Positions 33,771 to 42,898 are shown, counted from the first letter of the stretch. The stretch: DNA of 64,000 nucleotides from an uncultured Faecalicoccus sp. (GCA_902497095.1 CABVDD010000004.1:1-64000); one strand, 5' to 3'. Numbers and translations: made by a program. Notes: a model not told the origin generated them from the letters alone.

Positions 33771-35024
33771 ATGACCGCAAGAAAACCTAAGGATGAAATA
33801 TCCAAACTGCTAGATTCCTTTCAGGAAGAAGAAGTGTTGGAAGAAAAAATGGAAGATTTTACCGCACAAAAAAGAAGACAAGATCGTATGCATCGTGCTT
33901 CTAAACATACAATAGAGCCAGAACGAGTTCAAAGTGAGACAAATGATACAATTGTTTTGCGCCCAGAGCCAAAGAAAACAGAATCGGCTGGCGAAACTGT
34001 TATGTTTGATCCGGAGAAAATCGAAAAAGAAGATACCGATACGAATAAAACGGTTGTGATAAATGATGATGAAATTCAATCTTTATTAGATGAGGATAAA
34101 CCACCTAAACTTCGTCGTGAAGTTGTATCCAATAAAGGATCATCACATCGAAAAGAGTCTATGCCACATAAAAAACCAACGAAGAAAAAAGGACTTTCGC
34201 CAGCGGCAGTTGCCGGCATTGTGTTGGCGGTTTTAGTAGTGCTTGGTGTTATTGGCTTTGGAGTGTATTCTTTGATGAATTCAAGCAGCGATGATAAAAC
34301 AGAAGAAGTAACCAAAAAACAAGAACGTGCTTATGATTCTATCAAGGAATGGTTAGATTCAATAACCGATGGAGATTATGATGGCATTGAAGATTTAGAG
34401 GAAAAATATGATTCATTGACAAAAGAACAGAAGAAGAAATTAAACAGTTATTTTGAAAAGAAAACAGGATCTACTTTTGATGAACTTTTGGCAAAGGCAA
34501 AATCGGATAGTAAAAAAGATTCTTCGAACAATAATGCCAAACTTGCAGAATTAAAAGCGCAGTTGAATAGTTTGAAATCGCAATTGTCGGATGCACAGTC
34601 CGATTTGAATGATGCGAATTCGCGTTTATCAAGTGCGCAAAGTGAGTATAATGACTGGAATAACAAATTATCTTCCTGGCAAAATACAAATGCGCAATTG
34701 GAACAAAAACAAACGGAGTTAAATACATTGGAAGCTCGAATGAAAGAACTTCAAAATATTCCTGCGGATCAGATTACTCAGGAAGAGTTAACAGAGCTGA
34801 CGAACTCTTATAAAACGCAAGCTTCTTTACAACAGGAAGTTTCAAATCTGCAAGGACAGTTGAATGGAATAGGGGATTCTTCTTCGATTCAGTCTCATGT
34901 GAATTCGTCTTCTTCAAAAGTTTCGCAAGCACAATCGGATGTGGATTCAGCACAAAGTACGATTGATCAGCTGACATCACAGATTCAGGAATTGCAGGAT
35001 CGAATCGATGCTTTAGAGTCATGA
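33771..35024 (+). CDS. Single-pass membrane protein with coiled coil and repeated Thr motifs
   Basis: A 417-residue protein. The cytoplasmic N-terminus (1-140) is charged and holds three similar motifs: DTIVLRPE, ETVMFDPE and KTVVINDDE. One membrane helix spans about 145-167 (AAVAGIVLAVLVVLGVIGFG). Outside, a Ser/Asp/Gln-rich coiled coil covers about 240-417. The Thr motifs look like phosphorylation or FHA-binding sites, but no kinase is visible here. GGGGAG precedes the ATG, 23 bases after comFC. Role unknown; a cell-envelope or division function is possible. Confidence 0.65.
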   Translation: MTARKPKDEISKLLDSFQEEEVLEEKMEDFTAQKRRQDRMHRASKHTIEPERVQSETNDTIVLRPEPKKTESAGETVMFDPEKIEKEDTDTNKTVVINDDEIQSLLDEDKPPKLRREVVSNKGSSHRKESMPHKKPTKKKGLSPAAVAGIVLAVLVVLGVIGFGVYSLMNSSSDDKTEEVTKKQERAYDSIKEWLDSITDGDYDGIEDLEEKYDSLTKEQKKKLNSYFEKKTGSTFDELLAKAKSDSKKDSSNNNAKLAELKAQLNSLKSQLSDAQSDLNDANSRLSSAQSEYNDWNNKLSSWQNTNAQLEQKQTELNTLEARMKELQNIPADQITQEELTELTNSYKTQASLQQEVSNLQGQLNGIGDSSSIQSHVNSSSSKVSQAQSDVDSAQSTIDQLTSQIQELQDRIDALES

Positions 35025-35030
35025 TTTTAC

Positions 35031-35059
35031 AAAGGGTTTAAAAACCCTTTTCTTTTTCT
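35031..35059 (+). terminator. Terminator after the coiled-coil membrane protein
   Basis: AAAGGGTTT / AAACCCTTT with a two-base gap and a T-rich tail. Confidence 0.75.
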
Positions 35060-35119
35060 TTAACTGTGAATTGATTTTTGTTATGATGTTAAAGGTAAAA
35101 CGTTAAGGACGGTGATTGC

Positions 35120-36109
35120 ATGCGCAATGCGATTATAATGGCAGCAGGTAAAGGAACCCGAATGAAGTCAACATTAAGTAAGGTTATGCATCCCATCATT
35201 GATAGACCTATGTTGGGCTATATTGTAGATGCATTAAGAGCTGTGCATGTGGAAAGAATAGTAATAGTTGTTGGGTATCAGGCAGAAAGTATTAAAAATG
35301 CTTTTCCGGATTGTGAATTTGCCTTGCAGGAGCCACAACTTGGAACAGGGCATGCGATTATGCAGTGTAAACGATTGTCGGATGCAACGGGAGATACATT
35401 GATCATCAATGGGGATGGACCTTGTATTCAACCGGAAACATTGGAAAAGCTGTTTCAGGCAAATCAGAATGCTTCATTAACGTTATTAAGTGCTGTATTA
35501 GAAGATGGTGCACATTATGGACGTATTGTTCGTAATGAAAGTGGCGATGTAGTATCTATTGTTGAGGCAAAAGATTGCACGATGGAGCAAAGAAAAATTT
35601 GTGAAATCAATGCGGGAATGTATTGTTTCAAAAATGAAGATCTTTTTGCCCATATTGATGATCTTCAGCCAAACAATGCGCAAAATGAGTATTATATAAC
35701 CGATATGGTAAAGATACTTGCCGATTTAGGTAAAAAAGTAAATGCGTGTGTGATTGAAGATCGAGATGAAGTTATGGGAATCAACGATTGTGTAGAGCTT
35801 AATAAAGCCTATGTGTGGATGCGCAATCGTATTAATACAGAATGGATGAAAAAGGGTGTACAGATCGTGGATCCGCTTCGAACAGTTATTGGAAAAGATG
35901 TCAAGATCGGACATGATGTGATTATTCATCCTAATGTAGAAATATTAGGACAGACGGAGATTGGAGATTTTGTAGAAATTCTTCCAAATTCGTATATAAA
36001 GGATGCAGTCATTGGTGATCATGCCATGATTGATTCCAGCAAGGTTGTTAACACTAGGGTAAAAACGAGTCAAAGCGTTGGCCCTATGGCATACCTTCAT
36101 TCAGGATAA
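35120..36109 (+). CDS. glmU: GlmU-like UDP-GlcNAc pyrophosphorylase, short form
   Basis: A 329-residue protein. Residues 1-230 are a complete uridyltransferase domain: IIMAAGKGTRMKSTLSKVMH, QLGTGHAIM and NGDGPCIQPE. From about 250 it has a few left-handed beta-helix turns (IGKDVKIGHDVIIHPNVEIL), then ends. Normal GlmU is 450-460 residues; the acetyltransferase part with its catalytic His is absent. No frameshifted remainder follows. It is in its usual place before prs. Confidence 0.85.
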   Translation: MRNAIIMAAGKGTRMKSTLSKVMHPIIDRPMLGYIVDALRAVHVERIVIVVGYQAESIKNAFPDCEFALQEPQLGTGHAIMQCKRLSDATGDTLIINGDGPCIQPETLEKLFQANQNASLTLLSAVLEDGAHYGRIVRNESGDVVSIVEAKDCTMEQRKICEINAGMYCFKNEDLFAHIDDLQPNNAQNEYYITDMVKILADLGKKVNACVIEDRDEVMGINDCVELNKAYVWMRNRINTEWMKKGVQIVDPLRTVIGKDVKIGHDVIIHPNVEILGQTEIGDFVEILPNSYIKDAVIGDHAMIDSSKVVNTRVKTSQSVGPMAYLHSG

Positions 36110-36168
36110 AACTATCGAGTATTAAAAAAACAGATAAAATAGTATCAGGGAAGAGGAAAGGAACAATC

Positions 36169-37122
36169 ATGGAAAACACTATAGTATTTGGATTATCATC
36201 TAGCATGAATTTAGCAAAACATATTTGCGATGAATTAGGAATGGAATTAGGAAAAAGTAAAGTAAATCACTTTGCGGATGGAGAAGTATTAGTAGAATTA
36301 GGAGAAAGTGTACGTGGAAAACATGTGTACTTTGTTCAGAGCACAAATTGTCCGGTTAATGATAACTTAATGGAAATCTTAATTGGTATCGATGCCTGTA
36401 AGCGAGCCAGTGCCGCAAGCATTAACTGTATCATTCCTTATTTTGGTTATGCACGTCAGGATCGTAAGGCGAAACCTCGTCAGCCTATTTCGGCTAAATT
36501 GGTTGTTAGTCTTTTGGAAAGAGCGGGGGCTACAAGAGTTGTTACCGTGGATCTGCATGCCAATCAGATTCAGGGGTTCTTTGATATTCCAGCAGATGAT
36601 ATCACAAGTATGGGATTGATAGGAGATTATTTTAATCATAAAGAAGGCTTAGGTGAAGTTGTGGTTGTAAGTCCAGATCACGGTGGAACAGTAAGAGCAC
36701 GTAATTTGGCAGATATTCTAGGAGCACCAGTAGCTATTATTGATAAACGACGTCCTAAACCAAATGTGGCAGTTGCCATGAACTTGTTAGGTGATGTCAA
36801 AGATAAAACTGCGATATTGATCGATGATATGGTAGATACAGCTGGTACGCTTGTTTCTGGTGTAGAAATGTTGAAAAAACAAGGTGCTAAAGAAGTATAT
36901 GCAGCCTGCAGCCATGGTGTTTTATCAGGACCGGCAGTAGAGCGTTTGAAAAATAGCGGTTTGAAAGAATTTGTTTGTACAGATACGATCGATCAAACAG
37001 AAAATCAGAAAAATCTTCCAAACTTGGTTGTGTTATCTATTGCACCATTAATTGCCGCACTGATTCAAGCTGTGGAATCTAACTCTTCATTAAGTGTAGC
37101 CCTGACTCATGCTTTTGAATAA
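36169..37122 (+). CDS. prs: Ribose-phosphate pyrophosphokinase
   Basis: A 317-residue enzyme making PRPP from ribose 5-phosphate and ATP. IPYFGYARQDRKAKPRQPIS is the ATP-binding flexible loop and AILIDDMVDTAGTL the PRPP-binding motif. Length and context (behind glmU) match. It overlaps the ArsC-like gene by one base (TAATG). Confidence 0.95.
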   Translation: MENTIVFGLSSSMNLAKHICDELGMELGKSKVNHFADGEVLVELGESVRGKHVYFVQSTNCPVNDNLMEILIGIDACKRASAASINCIIPYFGYARQDRKAKPRQPISAKLVVSLLERAGATRVVTVDLHANQIQGFFDIPADDITSMGLIGDYFNHKEGLGEVVVVSPDHGGTVRARNLADILGAPVAIIDKRRPKPNVAVAMNLLGDVKDKTAILIDDMVDTAGTLVSGVEMLKKQGAKEVYAACSHGVLSGPAVERLKNSGLKEFVCTDTIDQTENQKNLPNLVVLSIAPLIAALIQAVESNSSLSVALTHAFE

Positions 37123-37478
37123 TGAAAACGTTATTTATCGGCTATCCTAAATGTTCGACATGCCAAAAAGCGTATAAAGCATTGGAAGATTTGGGTATTC
37201 ATGCTCAATATCGAAACATCAAAGAAGAAAATCCGACAAAAGAAGAAATTCAATCATGGATCGATCAAGGTGTTGAACTTTCCAAACTGTTTAATACAAG
37301 TGGCATGTTGTATAGAGAACTAAATCTTAAGGAAAAGCGAAAAACTTATACAGACCAGCAGTTGGTTGATTTATTGGCAACGGATGGAATGTTAGTAAAA
37401 AGACCAATCGTTATACAGGGCCATACGATTATTGTTGGTAAAAAAGAAAATGAATATGCATTGTTAGAAAAAGACTGA
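37122..37478 (+). CDS. ArsC/Spx-family protein
   Basis: A 118-residue thioredoxin-fold protein. GYPKCSTCQKAYKAL carries the CxxC pair near the N-terminus, and the sequence ends RPIVIQGHTIIVGKK, typical of the YffB/ArsC-like group. It may be a glutaredoxin-like reductase or a Spx-type regulator; it lacks clear evidence for arsenate activity. Translationally coupled to prs. Confidence 0.8.
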   Translation: MKTLFIGYPKCSTCQKAYKALEDLGIHAQYRNIKEENPTKEEIQSWIDQGVELSKLFNTSGMLYRELNLKEKRKTYTDQQLVDLLATDGMLVKRPIVIQGHTIIVGKKENEYALLEKD

Positions 37479-37484
37479 TGTATG

Positions 37485-37515
37485 ATCCCGAAGATGTGCG
37501 ATCCTCGGGATTTTT
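37485..37515 (+). terminator. Terminator of the glmU-prs-arsC operon
   Basis: ATCCCGA / TCGGGAT stem with inner GAT/ATC pairing, then TTTTT. Confidence 0.75.
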
Positions 37516-37551
37516 CTTGTTTACTGCATTATACTTGTTTACTGCATTATA
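37516..37551 (+). repeat. Exact 18-bp tandem duplication in the hemC promoter region
   Basis: CTTGTTTACTGCATTATA occurs twice without interruption at 37516-37533 and 37534-37551. The junction makes a TATAAT at 37548-37553, the probable -10 of hemC. Confidence 0.85.
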
Positions 37552-37572
37552 ATGGATAAAAAAGGGGGCTTT

Positions 37573-38454
37573 ATGAAGATTCGAATAGGAACTAGAAAAT
37601 CAAAGCTTGCCATGTTACAGACAAAGCTTGTGATGGATGGCATTAGAAAGATGGAACCGGATGCCAATATGGAAATCGTAACAATAACGACAAAAGGGGA
37701 TAAAGATCGGCAAACGCCTTTATATGCGATGGGGTCTACAGGTGTTTTTGTCAAAGATATAGAGCAGGCGTTATTGGATGGAACGATCGATATGGCAGTA
37801 CATTCTTTAAAAGATGTCAGCTCCATCATGGATGAAAGATTAATGTTGTTGCCATTTATGTTATTTGAAGATAAAAGAGATTGTCTGATCACAAAAGAAC
37901 ATAAAACTCTAAAAACTTTAAAGCCCAATGCGATCATTGCGACAAGCAGTATGAGAAGAATGGCATGTATTCATCGTATTCGACCAGATATACAATTTGT
38001 ATCTATTCGAGGAAATATAAATACACGTATAAAAAAGCTGCATGAACAAAATATAGATGGACTTGTATTGGCAACGGCAGGTTTAAAAAGACTGCATTTA
38101 GAATCTTATATTGACGAGATTTTAGAACCAGATGTCATCGTTCCAGCTTGTGGGCAGGGAACGATTGCAATACAGATTCGAAAAGAGGATCGATCCCTTT
38201 TTGATGCGTGGATAAAGCCATCTATTTTGATGCAGGAAGTACAAATTGAAAGAGAATTCTTAGCTTTATCTAAAGCAGGATGTCATTATCCTATAGGATG
38301 TATGGCCAAAATAAAGGAAGACTCTGTTGAAGTTTATGCGTGTTTAGGAACAACGATAGAAGATACATCGTTTGTTCATGAAGAATATTCTTTGAAACAG
38401 CTTAGTCAGGCTGCCAAACTGACGTATCAAAAAGTAGGTGAGAAAGTAAAATGA
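37573..38454 (+). CDS. hemC: Porphobilinogen deaminase (hydroxymethylbilane synthase)
   Basis: A 293-residue enzyme joining four porphobilinogens. MKIRIGTRKSKLAMLQTKLV, HSLKDVSS (substrate Asp), IATSSMRRM and the cofactor Cys in SKAGCHYPIG are present. ATG 37573 follows AAGGGGG with correct spacing; a possible ATG at 37552 overlaps the -10 box. First gene of a siroheme operon; hemA, hemL and hemB are not in the window. Confidence 0.92.
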   Translation: MKIRIGTRKSKLAMLQTKLVMDGIRKMEPDANMEIVTITTKGDKDRQTPLYAMGSTGVFVKDIEQALLDGTIDMAVHSLKDVSSIMDERLMLLPFMLFEDKRDCLITKEHKTLKTLKPNAIIATSSMRRMACIHRIRPDIQFVSIRGNINTRIKKLHEQNIDGLVLATAGLKRLHLESYIDEILEPDVIVPACGQGTIAIQIRKEDRSLFDAWIKPSILMQEVQIEREFLALSKAGCHYPIGCMAKIKEDSVEVYACLGTTIEDTSFVHEEYSLKQLSQAAKLTYQKVGEKVK

Positions 38455-39833
38455 TTTGGTTTGTAGGAGCAGGATGTTTTCATGCGGATATGTTGACATT
38501 AGGTGCCAAAAAAATTTTGGAACAAGCCGATTGTGTATTGTATGATCATCTGGTCAATACTGAATTTTTAGAATATACAAAAGAAGATTGTGAACGTATC
38601 TGTGTAGGTAAACGTGGGCACAAAGCTTCTTTTTTACAGGAAGATATATTTACTTTACTTGTCGAAAAAGATAGACAATACCAACAAGTGGTACGTTTAA
38701 AAGGTGGTGATCCCTTTTTATTTGCCAGAGGCAGTGAAGAAATGCACTATGTATTAGAACATGGATGTGATTGTCAATATGTACCAGGTATCAGCAGTGC
38801 CATAGGTGCTTTGGGATATGCTGGAATACCGGTGACGCAACGCCATACGGCTACTGGTTTTATCGTTCATACCCTGCATTATCAAGATGGAAAAGATCAT
38901 TTGAATTATGATGCGATAGCTCATGAAAAAAATACACAGATCTTTTTTATGGGTTCTCATAAAGTAAAGACCTTGGTTCAAAATTGCCTGGAACATGGAA
39001 TGAAACCAGATACCCCCATTGCCTTAGGTTCTCATTTAAGTTATCCAAGGCAAAAAGTATTATGTTCGAGTCTTAAAGAAATCTTACATCAAGATATAAG
39101 CAGCTATGATGCGCCATTATTGATCGTGATTGGAGATGTTGTCAAAGAACAATCTTTGTTGGATAACACTTCTCGATTGTCTTGTTTTTCCAAACAAGTG
39201 CTTTTTTGCAGCATAGATGAGAGTACATGGCCTATTGACGACTTATTATTAAAAAAAGGCATTTTCACATATACAAGACAAGTGGCGCAACCGGTTTATG
39301 ATCATGATGAAAATTGGGATGCAGCGGCTTATGACAGTCTTGTTTTCAGCTCTCGTCATGCCGTAAAAGGATTTTTTCAGTATTTAAAAGAAAAAAGAAT
39401 CGATATACGTTTTCTTAGACAAAAAATGTACTGTATTGGACAAAAAACAAAAGAAGAATTGGAAAATAAAGGTATTTTAAGTCAGAGAGTTTTTTCTTGT
39501 TCTCAAGAAATGATCGAACAAATCAAAGATAGAAAAAGAACTTGTTATATAAAGGCAAAAGATGTAAAAACGGTCCTACCTTCTTTTAGTTGTTATCGAA
39601 TGGAAGAAAAGAAATTTCATTTGCCTAATCAGATGCTGGATGCTTTGGCAATCACTTGTCCGCAGGCTTTAGAAATACTAGATAAAAAGGGAATTGATAA
39701 AGATATTCCAGTATTTTGTTTTGGACACAAATCAAAAGATAAGGCCAAAGAGTTAGGCTTTTCATCCATTCATATTTGCCCTTCTTCTAGAGAAGCCATT
39801 GTTCAAGAAATTATATCTTACTTTGAGGGATAA
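38451..39833 (+). CDS. cobA-hemD: Uroporphyrinogen-III methyltransferase / synthase fusion (CobA-HemD)
   Basis: A 460-residue two-domain enzyme. Residues 1-245 are a SUMT methyltransferase (VRLKGGDPFLFARGSEE, YVPGISSAIGALGYAGIPVT), making precorrin-2. Residues about 255-460 are a weakly conserved uroporphyrinogen-III synthase (SLVFSSRHAVKGFFQYL). The N-terminal loop reads VGAGCFHADMLTL where the family has GAGPGDPxLLTL, an unusual change at the SAM/substrate site. It overlaps hemC by four bases. Confidence 0.85.
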   Translation: MIWFVGAGCFHADMLTLGAKKILEQADCVLYDHLVNTEFLEYTKEDCERICVGKRGHKASFLQEDIFTLLVEKDRQYQQVVRLKGGDPFLFARGSEEMHYVLEHGCDCQYVPGISSAIGALGYAGIPVTQRHTATGFIVHTLHYQDGKDHLNYDAIAHEKNTQIFFMGSHKVKTLVQNCLEHGMKPDTPIALGSHLSYPRQKVLCSSLKEILHQDISSYDAPLLIVIGDVVKEQSLLDNTSRLSCFSKQVLFCSIDESTWPIDDLLLKKGIFTYTRQVAQPVYDHDENWDAAAYDSLVFSSRHAVKGFFQYLKEKRIDIRFLRQKMYCIGQKTKEELENKGILSQRVFSCSQEMIEQIKDRKRTCYIKAKDVKTVLPSFSCYRMEEKKFHLPNQMLDALAITCPQALEILDKKGIDKDIPVFCFGHKSKDKAKELGFSSIHICPSSREAIVQEIISYFEG

Positions 39834-39834
39834 T

Positions 39835-40857
39835 ATGCGTATTTGTTTAGATATAGAATTTGAAAAAGCCGTTGTTTGTATTTTAGGTGGCGGAAAACTG
39901 GCATTGCGAAAAGCTAAACAGTTTTTAGAAGCTCAATCCATCATTTATATCAGTGCTTTATCTTATGAAGAAGCGTTTGATCATTTACCAGTGCATAAAG
40001 TGAATCAAGAGCAGCTTTATAAAAAATTAAAAGAAGCTAAACTTGCGATTGCCTGTACTGAAGATGAACAAGCCAATCGCGCGTTTGTTGCACAAGCTAA
40101 AGCCAATAAAGTACTTACCATGTCAGCACGAAGAAATCAGGGGCAAGATACATTTAGTATGACGCAACTGCGCTTACCAAATATGGTGCTTGCCACCCAT
40201 ACGCAAGGCTCATTTCCTGTTGCGAATCGATATTTACTTCAGGATTGGCAAAGACGGCTTTCTGTTTTGGATTCAATTCGTAAAAATTTAAAGGATCATT
40301 CGCTGTGTAAAGATTTAATGGATTTGACACAGGAACAGTTATTCTTTTTACAGAAAGCTTTACATTATAAACGCGCTATCGTGTATTTGCTTCATGGAAA
40401 CTCTTCGTATAAGGCTTATAAACAGTGTGAGAATCTGGTGAATTATGCCGAGGAAAAATGGAGTACATATGCTATAGGCTATGTGTTTTTAGCTAAGAAA
40501 TATAAGAATATAGATTTGAAAAAATGGTGTGCGATCTTAAAAGATTTAAACATCAAAACACATTTTGTATTGTTGTTCTGGCAAAGAGGAAGCTATGTCA
40601 GTCAGGCCGAAACAGTGTTGAGCGATTATTCCTTTTTTTGGCAATGTATATGGATCAATCCTGAAACGATCGTTGGAAAAGATCAAAGCTATATTTTACA
40701 TATAAATTCAAAAAACAGGGATAAAGACAGTATAGTTTTAAGCATTCTGGATTCTCCTTTCATGAAACGTTCTTATCCTCAACATCGTTTTATGGCCGTT
40801 TTAGATCAGGAAAATCAAATAGAAAGGATCGTGCATGAAACCAACCCAGTTATTTAG
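39835..40857 (+). CDS. Precorrin-2 dehydrogenase (Met8-like) with a chelatase-like C-terminal half
   Basis: A 340-residue protein. Residues 1-140 are a CysG/Met8-type NAD-binding domain (CILGGGKLALRKAKQFLEA, AIACTEDEQANR). The C-terminal half (about 170-330) contains VYLLHGNSSYKAYKQCENLV, then GYVFLAKKYKNIDLKKW and FVLLFWQRGSYVSQAETVLS, laid out like a CbiX sirohydrochlorin chelatase but with the second metal-binding His position apparently lost. It would carry out the last steps to siroheme. ATG 39835 follows GAGGGA and touches the previous stop. Confidence 0.7.
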   Translation: MRICLDIEFEKAVVCILGGGKLALRKAKQFLEAQSIIYISALSYEEAFDHLPVHKVNQEQLYKKLKEAKLAIACTEDEQANRAFVAQAKANKVLTMSARRNQGQDTFSMTQLRLPNMVLATHTQGSFPVANRYLLQDWQRRLSVLDSIRKNLKDHSLCKDLMDLTQEQLFFLQKALHYKRAIVYLLHGNSSYKAYKQCENLVNYAEEKWSTYAIGYVFLAKKYKNIDLKKWCAILKDLNIKTHFVLLFWQRGSYVSQAETVLSDYSFFWQCIWINPETIVGKDQSYILHINSKNRDKDSIVLSILDSPFMKRSYPQHRFMAVLDQENQIERIVHETNPVI

Positions 40858-41383
40858 TCGTACGGCTTTATTCTTAGCACTGATGATCATATCTGCTTAC
40901 CTGCAAATCACTTTACCAACGCCTTTTTTCTCCATGCATATCACCATGCAGCTTTTTACCAGTATTGTATGTGGTTTTTGTTTGCCAGTTTCTTATAGTG
41001 CTCTTTGTATGGGAGTTTATATTTTGATAGGGTTGGCAGGTCTTCCGGTATTTGCCAGTGGCGGCGGAATTCAATATTTGATGAAGCCTACGTTTGGTTT
41101 TATTTTAGGATTTCTTTTCTGCAGCATGACTTGTTCTTATTTTCGTCAAAGAAAAAATCCGAAAAGCCAAAAAGAATATTTTCTGATTGGGCTAATCGGA
41201 TTGTTTCTGTTTTATTTGATAGGAAATGTATATTATTACTTTTCCTTTCCTTTATTGATGCAGACAAAGATTCCTTTATGGCTTTCTTTGTTTAATGGCG
41301 TAATCGTATCGATATTGCCAGATCTTTGTATTTGTTTTATCGCCTGTCGTGTTTCTAAAGCCTTACAAGTACTTATCAAGTAA
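40835..41383 (+). CDS. bioY: BioY-family ECF transporter substrate component
   Basis: A 182-residue membrane protein with six hydrophobic segments. The N-terminal half has the BioY pattern ITMQLFTSIVCGFCLP and GLAGLPVFASGGGIQYLMKP. BioY proteins bind biotin and dock on an ECF energising module. AAAGGA inside the upstream gene sets the start; 23-base overlap shows operon membership. Its place in a siroheme operon is odd, so another substrate is conceivable. Confidence 0.82.
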   Translation: MKPTQLFSRTALFLALMIISAYLQITLPTPFFSMHITMQLFTSIVCGFCLPVSYSALCMGVYILIGLAGLPVFASGGGIQYLMKPTFGFILGFLFCSMTCSYFRQRKNPKSQKEYFLIGLIGLFLFYLIGNVYYYFSFPLLMQTKIPLWLSLFNGVIVSILPDLCICFIACRVSKALQVLIK

Positions 41384-42898
41384 CGCCTGCCATTGGTCGG
41401 CGTTTTCTTTTTGCCATTGATCAAAAGTACTGTTTGCCTGGCTGATCAATTGTCCTAGTTCTGTAAAGAAAGGAAGGATATCTGTCTGTAAGATAACGCC
41501 GGCTTCTTTACCAAAACGAGTATTGGATAATGTCGCATCTCCATAAAGACTCATTTTAAAAGCAGGATATGGTTTTTTATCAATAACTTTTGTGAACCCT
41601 TGTAAGCCGATGGATCCGACTTGATTGGTACCACAAGAACTTGGACATCCAGAAACATAGATTCGCGGTAACACTTTGTCTTTAAATTGATAAGGACGTA
41701 AGTCAGTAATCAATTGTTCCAATACATGATTGGAATCTCGTAAACCAACCTGACATGTGGAAGCACCAATACAAGATACGCTGGATTCAAATGTAGTTTG
41801 GGCACCGTCTTGTGTATGCTCTAGAACTTTCTGTGCTTCTTCCATCGTTAAGTTAACGATGTACATATCTTCCTGTGGAGTTAAACGAATTTCAACTTCA
41901 TCCATATCTTTTAAAACTTCATGAAGTTCTTGCCATTTGTCAGCCGATACATTTCCACAAATCGGATGATAATAAACGGCATATAATCCTTCTTGTTTTT
42001 GCGGTAGTACACGATCTGAAAGATCAGAGGATACCGTTCCTGTTTTTTGGATCTGGCAAGGAGAAACGATGACATCGTGATCTAGATATTTTTTAGCCAA
42101 TTCCACTTTTTCTTTAAATTCTTCCTGAATTTTTTCAGCGCCTAATGTCTCTTGCATATAGCGTGTTCTGGCTTTGGCACGATTGGTATAATTGCCATGT
42201 TCCATGAACATTAAAACCATTGTATGAACATAATATAAAATATCTTTTGGATCAATGTGACTTCCAACTTGAACTCCCATCATTGGGTTGTTTCCTAAAC
42301 CACCGCAACAATAAACATCAAAAGTATGATCTTCATTGGCAATAAAACCTAAATCACGGAAATTGGCATGGACTTCATTGGCTTCTGAGTTTGAAAATGC
42401 CACTTTTAATTTTCTAGGCAGGGAATACTTATTGACGATCTTCAATAAATACTCTCCGGTTGCTTTTGCATAAGGATAGACATCAAAGGCTTCCTTTGGA
42501 TCGATACCGGATAAAGGAGAGCACATTACATTACGCGGATAATCACCGCCGCCGCCACGAGTTACAATATCATGGCTTAAAGCATCTTTCATAATAGTCG
42601 TTAAGACTTCTGGTTTTAAATCATGAAGCTGTACCGTTTGACAAGTTGTGCAATGTGTTCTTTGTATTTGATGTTTTTGACATTGTGATACAATGAATTC
42701 CAGTTTTTCTTTTGTGATACGTCCCTGATTCATTCGTAAACGTAACATGAAGGCTTGACCGCCACGTTGGGCATAAGAGCCAAATCCACCACTATAACCT
42801 TTGTAATCTTTTATAGACATTTCTTTGTTGTAGAAAAGCTGTGTCTTTTTTTCAAATTCAGGAAGTTCCTGAAGTAGTTCCTGTTGTAAAGTATCCAT
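41363..42898 (-). CDS. Siroheme/4Fe-4S sulfite or nitrite reductase
   Basis: A 511-residue hemoprotein reductase. CIGASTCQVG and GCPSSCGTNQVG hold the four cysteines that bind the coupled siroheme-4Fe-4S centre. GGGGDYPRNVMCSPLSG and the two ferredoxin-like half domains fit the NirA/sulfite-reductase family. It donates six electrons to sulfite or nitrite. AAGGAGG precedes the ATG. It is convergent with bioY (21-base 3' overlap) and is the likely consumer of the siroheme. Confidence 0.88.
   Translation of the reverse strand: MDTLQQELLQELPEFEKKTQLFYNKEMSIKDYKGYSGGFGSYAQRGGQAFMLRLRMNQGRITKEKLEFIVSQCQKHQIQRTHCTTCQTVQLHDLKPEVLTTIMKDALSHDIVTRGGGGDYPRNVMCSPLSGIDPKEAFDVYPYAKATGEYLLKIVNKYSLPRKLKVAFSNSEANEVHANFRDLGFIANEDHTFDVYCCGGLGNNPMMGVQVGSHIDPKDILYYVHTMVLMFMEHGNYTNRAKARTRYMQETLGAEKIQEEFKEKVELAKKYLDHDVIVSPCQIQKTGTVSSDLSDRVLPQKQEGLYAVYYHPICGNVSADKWQELHEVLKDMDEVEIRLTPQEDMYIVNLTMEEAQKVLEHTQDGAQTTFESSVSCIGASTCQVGLRDSNHVLEQLITDLRPYQFKDKVLPRIYVSGCPSSCGTNQVGSIGLQGFTKVIDKKPYPAFKMSLYGDATLSNTRFGKEAGVILQTDILPFFTELGQLISQANSTFDQWQKENADQWQALLDKYL

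Noticed and set aside
37122..37478. Arsenate reductase
   Set aside because: Only the ArsC/YffB fold and CxxC are visible; no other arsenic-resistance gene is nearby.
37552..37572. hemC start at the ATG at 37552
   Set aside because: This ATG overlaps the TATAAT -10 box, and the conserved MKIRIGTRKSKLA begins at 37573 after AAGGGGG.
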